64,000 nt of DNA from Planosporangium flavigriseum (lineage in GTDB: Bacteria; Actinomycetota; Actinomycetes; Mycobacteriales; Micromonosporaceae), in NCBI RefSeq assembly GCF_011947225.1, contig NZ_JAATVW010000011.1, positions 1 to 64,000 on the forward strand, given 5' to 3'. Both the position numbers and the translations under genes were made by a program. Positions 57,254-64,000 of this stretch are shown here, piece after piece; position 1 is the first letter of the stretch, and the number at the start of each line of letters is the position of its first letter. Under the pieces are notes generated by a model. The model did not search any database. It saw nothing but the letters and a program-made list of their open reading frames with translations, and was not told where the DNA came from.

Positions 57254-57997
57254 ATGCCGGACACCATCGCAGTGGACGTCACCCGGTATCGACCGGACCG
57301 TGACGACCGGCCGACCACCCAGCGGTACGAGATCCCGCTGCGCAAGGAGTGGACCGTTCTCGACGGGTTGAACTACGTCAAGGACCGCGTCGACGGCACG
57401 CTCTCCTACCGCTGGTCCTGCCGGATGGGCATCTGCGGCAGCTGCGGCATGACGATCGACGGCGACCCGAAGCTCGCCTGCGAGACGTTCCTGACCGACC
57501 ACCGGCCCGGCCCGGTACGGGTGGAGCCGCTGCACAACTTCCCCGTCATCCGGGACCTCGTCGTCGAGTTGACCGACTTCATGGCCAAGCTGCCGCGCGC
57601 CAAGCCGTGGCTCGTCACCGACTCCGACAAGCCGCCGCCCGATGCCGAGTACCGGCAGACCCCGGCCGAGATGGACGAGTACAAGCAGTACAGCATGTGC
57701 ATCAACTGCATGCTCTGCTACGCGGCCTGCCCGGTGTACGGCCTCGAGCGGGACTTCCTCGGACCGGCGCTGATCGCCCTCGCCCAGCGGTACAACCTCG
57801 ACTCCCGCGACCACGGCGCCGACGAGCGGCTCGAGGTCGTGTCGGCGCCCGAAGGCGTGTGGGACTGCACGTTCGTGGGCGAGTGCAGCCGGGCCTGCCC
57901 GAAAGGCGTCGACCCGGCCGGCGCCATCCAGCGGTACAAGGTGACGGCGGCCAAGGAGACGCTGCGGTCGCTGCTGCTCCCCTGGGGCCGGCGATGA
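57254..57997 (+). CDS. frdB: Fumarate reductase/succinate dehydrogenase iron-sulfur subunit
   Basis: A 247-residue electron-transfer subunit. The [2Fe-2S] cluster is held by [10 protein letters not shown] and a later Cys, the [4Fe-4S] by [12 protein letters not shown], and the [3Fe-4S] by [13 protein letters not shown] lies upstream of the ATG. It passes electrons between FrdA and the quinone in the membrane anchors. Its stop overlaps frdC (ATGA). Confidence 0.95.
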   Translation: MPDTIAVDVTRYRPDRDDRPTTQRYEIPLRKEWTVLDGLNYVKDRVDGTLSYRWSCRMGICGSCGMTIDGDPKLACETFLTDHRPGPVRVEPLHNFPVIRDLVVELTDFMAKLPRAKPWLVTDSDKPPPDAEYRQTPAEMDEYKQYSMCINCMLCYAACPVYGLERDFLGPALIALAQRYNLDSRDHGADERLEVVSAPEGVWDCTFVGECSRACPKGVDPAGAIQRYKVTAAKETLRSLLLPWGRR

Positions 57998-58395
57998 CCG
58001 AGTACACCGGGCTTTACCAGCGCCTGTACCGGACGCGCGTGCCAATCCTCTGGTGGCTGCGCCGCCGGTCCTACCTGGCCTTCGTCGTCCGCGAGCTGAG
58101 CAGCGTCTTCGTCGCCTGGGCGGTGGTGTTCCTGCTGCTGCTGGCGCACGCGGTCGCTTCGGGCCCCCGGCAGTACCAGAGCTTCCTGGCCTGGAGCGCC
58201 GCGCCGTGGGTGCTCACCGTCAACGCGGTGGCGCTGGCGCTCGTGGTGTATCACGCCGTCACCTGGTTCAACGTCGCGCCGCAGGCGCTGGTGCTGCGGG
58301 TACGCGGCCGGCGCGTACCGGCTCGGGTGGTCGCCGGGCTGCACTACGGGCTGTGGGCGCTGGTGTCGGCCGTTGTCGCGTGGATCGTGATATGA
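57994..58395 (+). CDS. frdC: Fumarate reductase membrane anchor subunit C
   Basis: A 133-residue protein with three predicted membrane helices ([20 protein letters not shown], a middle helix and a C-terminal [14 protein letters not shown]). [19 protein letters not shown] and YHAVTWFN match FrdC of the E. coli-type enzyme, which has no heme. It anchors FrdAB and helps form the quinone site. Confidence 0.88.
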   Translation: MTEYTGLYQRLYRTRVPILWWLRRRSYLAFVVRELSSVFVAWAVVFLLLLAHAVASGPRQYQSFLAWSAAPWVLTVNAVALALVVYHAVTWFNVAPQALVLRVRGRRVPARVVAGLHYGLWALVSAVVAWIVI

Positions 58396-58748
58396 CCACC
58401 AGGCGCCCGGTCGAACCGGTGCTGTGGCTCGCGTTCAGCGCGGGCGGAATGCTGTCCGCACTGCTGGTACCGGTACTCCTGCTGCTGTTCGGGCTCGCGT
58501 TTCCCCTGGGCCTGCTGCCGGCGCCCGACCATGCGCACCTGCACGCGCTGGTCCGCAGCCCGGTCACCCGGCTCGTACTCCTCGCCCTGACCGTGTTGGC
58601 GCTGTTCCACGCCGCGCACCGGCTTCGCTACACGGTGCGGGACGGGCTGCAACTCAAGCGGCTGGAGCGGCTGGTCGACGCGCTCTGTTACGGCGGCGCG
58701 GTAGCCGGGTCCGCGTTGGCGGCGTATCTCCTGGCGACCATTTCATGA
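58392..58748 (+). CDS. frdD: Fumarate reductase membrane anchor subunit D
   Basis: A 118-residue membrane protein with three helices, including EPVLWLAFSAGGMLSALLVP at the start and HAAHRLRYTVRDGL, typical of FrdD. It overlaps frdC as ATGA and completes an E. coli-type FrdABCD set. Confidence 0.88.
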   Translation: MTTRRPVEPVLWLAFSAGGMLSALLVPVLLLLFGLAFPLGLLPAPDHAHLHALVRSPVTRLVLLALTVLALFHAAHRLRYTVRDGLQLKRLERLVDALCYGGAVAGSALAAYLLATIS

Positions 58749-58753
58749 TCACC

Positions 58754-58789
58754 GAGAGATTGCGGCGCTACAACGCCGGCGACTCTCTG
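58754..58789 (+). terminator. Imperfect hairpin after frdD
   Basis: GAGAGA and TCTCT arms enclose a GCGGCG/CGCCG inner stem just after the frdD stop. The hairpin has bulges and no U-run, so termination here is only possible. Confidence 0.35.
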
Positions 58790-58887
58790 TGTCATGGGGA
58801 ACCGCAACACGCGCGGGGACGGTAATTAGTCCGATTTATCGCGAAAATGGGGCATGATTGGCTGGCTAGTCGAGGGACAGGAGGGTC

Positions 58888-61800
58888 ATGCGCAGCGCGG
58901 TGTTCGAGCAGTTCACAGCGCCGCATGCGGCTAGCCTGACCAAGGAGGCACCCTCCGACGCCCCCACCGACGCCTCCTCCGACGCCCCCGCCGAGCCCAC
59001 CGAGGCGAACCGGCGCGAGCACGCCGCCGGGGTGGCCGAGGCACGGAGGCGCGAGCAAGCCCAGGTCAGCGACGAGCCCAGCGCCGACGACTTGCCCCAG
59101 CGGGTACAGCAGTGGAAGCGCTCGTTACTCGACCTCAGCCTGCGCAACCCGCTGCTCAACCTCCCCAAGCGCGGCCGCGGGCTCGACCTGCACGTGCCGC
59201 CGGGCTCGTTGGCGGTGCTCGACACCATGGTCCACGAAGGCGGGCAGATCCAGGTCATCCCGCAGGACCCGGAGAGCACGCCGGACCTCGAGCCGGACGT
59301 GCTCACCCAGGCACTGCGCACGGACCACCGGATCTACGGCACAGTGACCGAGCAGAAGTACGTGTCGGCCATGCGCGACCTTCAGCGCGAGGCCCGCACG
59401 ATGGCGCAGGAGACCGGCAGCAACTACCTGTACCTGACGCTCGGCACCCTGGTGCACACCCGCAGCAACGGCACCGAGGCCCGCGCCCCGCTGTTCCTGG
59501 TCCCCGTACGCATCGAGGGCGGCACGGGCCGCAAGCCGTACTTCTTCATGGCGGACGGAACCGAGCTCGCCGAGCCCAACCACTGCCTCGTCGAGTGGCT
59601 GCGCGTCAAGCACGGCGTGGAGATCCCCGAGCTGTCGCACCCGATCGTCGACGACTACGGCATCGACATCGCGAAGACGCTCGCCGCGATCAACGCGCGC
59701 CTCGTCGAGAGCCACCTCGACTACCGCATCGACGAGAGCGCGAGCCTGCGACTGCTGCACTTCTCGACCTTCCAGATGTGGCGCGACCTCGCCGACCACT
59801 GGGGGTCCTTCCTGGAGAACCCGGTCGTACGCCACCTGGTGGAGCGGAAGACCGCGGCGTTCGACGACCCCGCCGGATCCGATGAGGTACCCGTCGACGA
59901 GGCAGAACTGCACCTGCCCATCCAGGCCGACGGCTCCCAGCTGCAGGCGATCGCCATGGCCGAGCGCGGCAGGTCGTTCGTCCTGGAGGGGCCGCCCGGT
60001 ACCGGGAAGTCGCAGACCATCACGAACCTCATCGCCCGGGCCGTCGCCACCGGTCGTTCCGTGCTGTTCGTCGCCGAGAAGCAGGCCGCGCTCGACGTTG
60101 TCAAGCGCCGGCTGGACCAGGTCGGGCTCGCGCCCTTCGCCCTGGACCTGCACGGGCGCAAGCAGTCGATCACCGCGATCCGCGAGCAGTTGCGAGACGC
60201 GTTCGACCAGCGCGAACACGGCAGCGAGGCGACCTGGAAGGCCGTGGAGACCGGCTACCGGTCGCGACTCGCCCCGCTCGCCGGCTACCCCGACCTCGTC
60301 CACTCCCGCAACCCCGCCGGGCTGTCGACCTGGTCGGCGTACGAAGGGATCCTCGCGCACGGCGACGGGCCGACCGCCCTCGTGCCGGCGAGCCATCTTG
60401 CCGCGTCCGCCGAGCGGCGCCGGGCTGTCGAGGCGGCGCTCCGCGCGTTCCCCGCCGCCGCCCGGGCAACGCGCCTGCGCCGGGCCCACCCCTGGTCGCT
60501 GAGCGGCCGCCGCACGCCGGACGGACTGCACGCCGGCGCGATGACCCAGATCGCCGCGGAGCTGGAAGCGGTCCGCCAGGCGGTCGTCCAGCAGCCCAAC
60601 CTGGTCGCGCTGCTGCGGCTGCTACCGAGCCCGACCGCGGTCGGGGGTCTCCTGCCCGTCGCCCGGCTCGCCGCCTCCGGCGTCCTGCCGGACAGGGCGG
60701 CGATGCTGCGCGTCAATGCCCGCTGGGACGCGGGCGTGCGGCGGCTCGCGGCTGAGCTGGACCGGTTCCGGCAGGAGTACGCCGCCGAGCTGGCGACGTT
60801 CCGGCCGGAGGTGTTCGCCGTCTCCGCGCTGCCCGCGTGGCGCGCCGAGGCGCAGGAAGCCGTCGCGCGGCTGTTCATTCGCAACCGGCACCTGCAGGCG
60901 GTGGCCGACCGCCTGGCTCCGTACCTGGCGAGCGGCGGGGCGGTCGCCGCCGAAGACGTGGAGGCGACCCTCGCCCGGCTGCTCGCCGCCCGCACGCAGG
61001 CGGCAACGATCCAGCAGCAGGTCCAGGACCTCAGCGTGCTGCCGCTGCCCGCCGGGTGGCTGCCGACCAAGCCGGCAGCAGCCACGGAGTTGGCGCAGGC
61101 GCAGCACACCGCCGCGCTGGGCCGGCAGCTCCTGGACCGGCACCCGGCGGTGTGGGACCTGTTCGAGGCCGGTGTCACCGACGCTGAGATCGGGGTCCTC
61201 GAAGACCTCGCCGCCGGCTGGCGGGCCTGGAGCGGACTGCTGGCCAGCACCCGCCCACAACTGCTGCTGTGGACGGGCGAGCTGCACTGGTTCGACGTAT
61301 GGCAGCGCGACGGGGCGACCTGGCTCGCCGACCTGCGCGCCGAGAAACTCGCCCCGCTGCAGCGCTGGGGCGACGTGCTCACCCAGGCCGACGTCCTGAT
61401 CGCGGCCGGCCTGTCGGACTACGCCGACCAGTTGCTGCGCGCCGAGGTGGACGCGGACGCCGCCGAAGAGGTGTACCAGCGCGGCCTGACCGCCGCCGCG
61501 CTGTCGGAGCGGATGCGCGCCGGCGTGCTGGACTCCTTCGAGCCCGAACAGCACGACAACGACGTCGAACAGTACGAGGCGGCGGCGCGTGAGCTACGCG
61601 CCACGCTGCTCGACCACCTCCCCTCGAAGCTGGTACGCGACCGGCGGGCCGCCCTGGACGACCAGCACGGCCGGCTCGCCGAGTTCATCGCCGAGCTACG
61701 GCGCAAGCGCGGCGGCAGGTCGTTCCGGGAACTGTTCGCGGACTACTCCGACGTGGTGCTGGCGCTGACCCCCTGCGTACTGGTCAGTCCGGCGTCGGCG

Positions 61801-63786
61801 GCCAACTTCCTCGCGCCGGACGCAGCCCGGTTCGACCTGGTGGTCTTCGACGAGGCGTCGCAGATCCGGGTCGCGGAGGCGATCGGTGCGATGGGGCGCG
61901 GGAAGGCCGTCGTGGTGGTCGGCGACTCCCGCCAGATGCCACCGAGCGCGGTCATGCAAGCGTCCGCCGGCGAGGAGACCGCTGGGGACTCCTGCCCCGT
62001 CGAGGATCTGGAGAGCATTCTCAACGAGGCCGTCGAGTCGGGACTCCCCCAGCGCTGGCTGACCTGGCACTACCGCAGCCGGGACGAGTCGCTGATCGCC
62101 TTCTCCAACCGGTACTACTACGACGGCAGGCTGTCGAGTCTGCCCTCGCCGGGCGCGAGTGGTACGGCGGGCATCGGCTGGCGCCGGGTCGACGGCCACT
62201 TCGACCGGGGCGCGTCGCGTACCAACGAGGTGGAGGCCCGCGCCGTCGTCGAGGAGATCGCCGCCCGACTGCGCGACCCGGCCACCGCGGGTGACTCGAT
62301 CGGGGTCGTGACGTTCAACATCCAGCAGCGGGATCTCATCCTCAACCTGCTGGAGGAGAGCTCGGACCGGCTGATCCAGAAGAAGATGTCGCCGGCCGAG
62401 GCGGAGCCTATCTTCGTCAAGAACCTGGAGAACGTACAGGGAGACGAGCGCGACCTGATCCTGTTCTCGTTGGCGTTCTCCACCAACCCGGAGACCGGGC
62501 AACTGCCGTTGAACTTCGGGCCGCTCAGCCACACCGGCGGAGAGCGCCGGCTGAACGTGGCCATCACCCGCGCCCGGCGCCAGGTGCTGCTGTTCGCCTC
62601 GTTCGACCCTGCCGACATCGACCTGTCCCGGACCACGGCGACCGGCACCCAGCATCTGAAGGCGTACTGCGAGATGGCGGCCGCCGGGGTGGACCGGCAG
62701 AGTGACCGCCCGTCGGGCCGGGGCACGGGCCGCGACCTGATCCGCGACGAGGTCGCCGAGGCGATCCGGGCCCGCGGGTACGAGGTCCGCACCGGGTACG
62801 GGCTGTCGGACTTCGCCGTCGACCTGGCCGTCCGCGCTGCAGGGTCGGACCGGTGGCAGGTCGCCGTCATGCTCGACAGCCCACAGTGGAGCGCCCGGCC
62901 GACCGTGGCCGACCGGGACGGCGCGCCGGCGCTGCTGCGTACCGTCATGGGCTGGCCGCGGGTGGTCCGGTTCTGGCTACCGTCGTGGATCAACGACCGC
63001 GCGGGCGTGCTGGCAAAGCTCGACGCGGCGGTCTCCCGCGCGGTCGCGGCCGAGAGAATCGCACAGTCCAAAGCCAAGATTGCCGCCCGGAGAGCCGCGG
63101 CGCAGGCCGCCGAGAAAGCCACAGCGCAGGCCGTCGAGAAAGCCACAGCGCAGGCCGCCGAGAAAGCCGCGACGGCGGAGCGGACCTCCGCCACCCCGGT
63201 TCCCAACCCGAGGCCGACCGGCGGCCCGGTCGCCTTCGTCCCGTACGAGCCGTCGGTGATCGGCACCCAGGCCGACATCGCCGCCCTCGCCACCGACCAG
63301 CGGGTACGCAAGCTCGTCCGGGACAGCCTGCGCGAGATCATCAGAGCCGAGGGGCCGGTCGAGGAGCAGCGGCTCGCGAAACTGGTCCTGGCCCGGTTCG
63401 GGTTCGCCAAGCCGCGGAGCGATCGGCGCAAGGCCGTGCTGGCCCTGCTCGAACCGGGAGCGCTCCGCCATCATGAGGGCATGGGCAGCTTCGCCTGGCC
63501 GAGCAGCCTCGACCCCAGGCGGTGGAGCGGCTTCCGGACCACCCAGTCGCGGGACGACCGCGCCTTCGAGGAGATCGCGCCGGAAGAGATCGCCAACGCG
63601 ATCCGCCACGCGCTGGCGTCCGCGCTGGAGCTGACCGAAGAGGACCTGTTCCGGACGACCCTCGAACTGCTCGGGTACCAGCGCCGGACCGAAAAGATCG
63701 ACAAAATGCTGCGGTACGGGCTCCTAGAGGGGTTGGCCAGCGGCCGGGTGGTCCACGGCGGTCGTGGTCGCTACCGGCTCAGTTGA
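58888..63786 (+). CDS. DUF4011/DUF3320-type SF1 helicase
   Basis: A 1632-residue protein. A DUF4011-like N-terminal domain (about 70-340; SLLDLSLRNPLLNLPKRG) leads into an SF1 DNA/RNA helicase with Walker A GPPGTGKS (near 368), Walker B VVFDEASQI (near 985), WHYRSRDESLI and late helicase motifs (VQGDERDLI, GGERRLNVAITRAR). A nuclease-like segment (about 1285-1370; GLSDFAVDLAV, VAVMLDSPQW) and a DUF3320-like C-terminus follow, separated by an alanine-rich 8-residue repeat linker. Such proteins are often placed in defence islands, but no partner genes are visible here. AGGAGGG precedes the ATG. Confidence 0.92.
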   Translation: MRSAVFEQFTAPHAASLTKEAPSDAPTDASSDAPAEPTEANRREHAAGVAEARRREQAQVSDEPSADDLPQRVQQWKRSLLDLSLRNPLLNLPKRGRGLDLHVPPGSLAVLDTMVHEGGQIQVIPQDPESTPDLEPDVLTQALRTDHRIYGTVTEQKYVSAMRDLQREARTMAQETGSNYLYLTLGTLVHTRSNGTEARAPLFLVPVRIEGGTGRKPYFFMADGTELAEPNHCLVEWLRVKHGVEIPELSHPIVDDYGIDIAKTLAAINARLVESHLDYRIDESASLRLLHFSTFQMWRDLADHWGSFLENPVVRHLVERKTAAFDDPAGSDEVPVDEAELHLPIQADGSQLQAIAMAERGRSFVLEGPPGTGKSQTITNLIARAVATGRSVLFVAEKQAALDVVKRRLDQVGLAPFALDLHGRKQSITAIREQLRDAFDQREHGSEATWKAVETGYRSRLAPLAGYPDLVHSRNPAGLSTWSAYEGILAHGDGPTALVPASHLAASAERRRAVEAALRAFPAAARATRLRRAHPWSLSGRRTPDGLHAGAMTQIAAELEAVRQAVVQQPNLVALLRLLPSPTAVGGLLPVARLAASGVLPDRAAMLRVNARWDAGVRRLAAELDRFRQEYAAELATFRPEVFAVSALPAWRAEAQEAVARLFIRNRHLQAVADRLAPYLASGGAVAAEDVEATLARLLAARTQAATIQQQVQDLSVLPLPAGWLPTKPAAATELAQAQHTAALGRQLLDRHPAVWDLFEAGVTDAEIGVLEDLAAGWRAWSGLLASTRPQLLLWTGELHWFDVWQRDGATWLADLRAEKLAPLQRWGDVLTQADVLIAAGLSDYADQLLRAEVDADAAEEVYQRGLTAAALSERMRAGVLDSFEPEQHDNDVEQYEAAARELRATLLDHLPSKLVRDRRAALDDQHGRLAEFIAELRRKRGGRSFRELFADYSDVVLALTPCVLVSPASAANFLAPDAARFDLVVFDEASQIRVAEAIGAMGRGKAVVVVGDSRQMPPSAVMQASAGEETAGDSCPVEDLESILNEAVESGLPQRWLTWHYRSRDESLIAFSNRYYYDGRLSSLPSPGASGTAGIGWRRVDGHFDRGASRTNEVEARAVVEEIAARLRDPATAGDSIGVVTFNIQQRDLILNLLEESSDRLIQKKMSPAEAEPIFVKNLENVQGDERDLILFSLAFSTNPETGQLPLNFGPLSHTGGERRLNVAITRARRQVLLFASFDPADIDLSRTTATGTQHLKAYCEMAAAGVDRQSDRPSGRGTGRDLIRDEVAEAIRARGYEVRTGYGLSDFAVDLAVRAAGSDRWQVAVMLDSPQWSARPTVADRDGAPALLRTVMGWPRVVRFWLPSWINDRAGVLAKLDAAVSRAVAAERIAQSKAKIAARRAAAQAAEKATAQAVEKATAQAAEKAATAERTSATPVPNPRPTGGPVAFVPYEPSVIGTQADIAALATDQRVRKLVRDSLREIIRAEGPVEEQRLAKLVLARFGFAKPRSDRRKAVLALLEPGALRHHEGMGSFAWPSSLDPRRWSGFRTTQSRDDRAFEEIAPEEIANAIRHALASALELTEEDLFRTTLELLGYQRRTEKIDKMLRYGLLEGLASGRVVHGGRGRYRLS
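63100..63168 (+). repeat. 24-bp in-frame repeat encoding an alanine-rich linker
   Basis: About three copies of a 24-bp unit encode AQAAEKAT, AQAVEKAT and AQAAEKAA in the helicase, between its nuclease-like and DUF3320-like parts. It is probably a helical linker of variable length. Confidence 0.85.
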
Positions 63787-63965
63787 CCCGAATATCAACA
63801 GAGCCTTTCGTCGATACAATCCGCTACGCTGTTCGCGTGCTCGCTGACCCTCCGCAGGCCGTCGGCGTGCGCAGTCTGGGCACCCCAGATTCTCGCTCAC
63901 ATATGCTCAACCGTTCCTCAGTATGGCCGATGATCACGACCGAGGCCGATGGAGAGGAGAGCGCG

Positions 63966-64000
63966 ATGCGCTGGCCCCACAGTGCCTCGCCGGCCTACCC
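63966..64000 (+). CDS. Start of a gene cut off by the window end
   Basis: ATG 63966 is preceded by GAGAGGAG and begins MRWPHSASPAY. Too little remains to say what it encodes. The 179 bases between the helicase and this start hold nothing I recognise. Confidence 0.4.
   Translation, partial: MRWPHSASPAY

Overview
The window is high-GC DNA (about 70% G+C by eye) with many GTG starts, four-base start/stop overlaps and a gene set typical of soil actinomycetes: XRE, GntR and MocR regulators, lipoprotein-anchored ABC importers and a Hanks-type kinase. A high-GC actinobacterium is well supported. Micromonosporales is my guess from general style only. No rRNA, tRNA, CRISPR array, transposase or integrase was seen.

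Layout. (1) 0.2-2.3 kb: a cytochrome P450 and an SDR oxidoreductase on the plus strand. (2) 2.3-11.2 kb: a tightly coupled minus-strand operon, dppABCDF-type peptide importer, then M20 peptidase, P1/DmpA-type aminopeptidase and aldehyde dehydrogenase. It is divergent from a FadR-type GntR regulator, with a FadR-like palindrome between them. (3) 12.2-16.5 kb: a MocR regulator divergent from mmsA and an omega-aminotransferase, a beta-alanine type route to acetyl-CoA or propionyl-CoA. (4) 16.6-21.2 kb: an accessory block with an XRE regulator, a 2H phosphoesterase, small cysteine-rich proteins, unknowns and a MESH1-like HD protein. (5) 21.36-21.99 kb: two 5'-truncated gene remnants abutting back to back, a deletion scar.

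(6) 22.0-39.1 kb: a C1/amine catabolic region. The minus arm holds two dimethylglycine/sarcosine-dehydrogenase-like flavoproteins, a choline/ethanolamine-kinase-like protein, an APC permease, sdaA and purU. The plus arm holds a glutamine-synthetase-like ligase, a gamma-glutamyl hydrolase, an aldehyde dehydrogenase, an SDR, a HAD protein, a possible glyA remnant and etfBA. Together they suggest amine uptake, gamma-glutamylation and oxidation, release of a glycine-type product, N-demethylation with electrons to ETF, and exit through serine to pyruvate and formate. (7) 39.1-45.2 kb: a GntR/UTRA regulator and a 1742-residue protein joining a Ser/Thr kinase, an AAA-type ATPase, a helical repeat region, GAF domains and a GGDEF diguanylate cyclase. 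(8) 45.7-47.6 kb: a secreted CocE/X-Pro-peptidase-like hydrolase. (9) 47.8-55.1 kb: an XRE-cupin regulator leading a potDBCA-type importer, an FAD monooxygenase and an amidohydrolase. (10) 55.5-58.7 kb: frdABCD, divergent from the XRE-cupin gene across a region with two matching ACTGAAG-n4-CTTCAGT palindromes. (11) 58.9-63.8 kb: a DUF4011/DUF3320-type SF1 helicase of the kind often linked to defence.

Recurring oddities are short tandem duplications that include stop codons at three gene ends, and 15-bp in-frame repeats at the starts of genes in the dpp operon.
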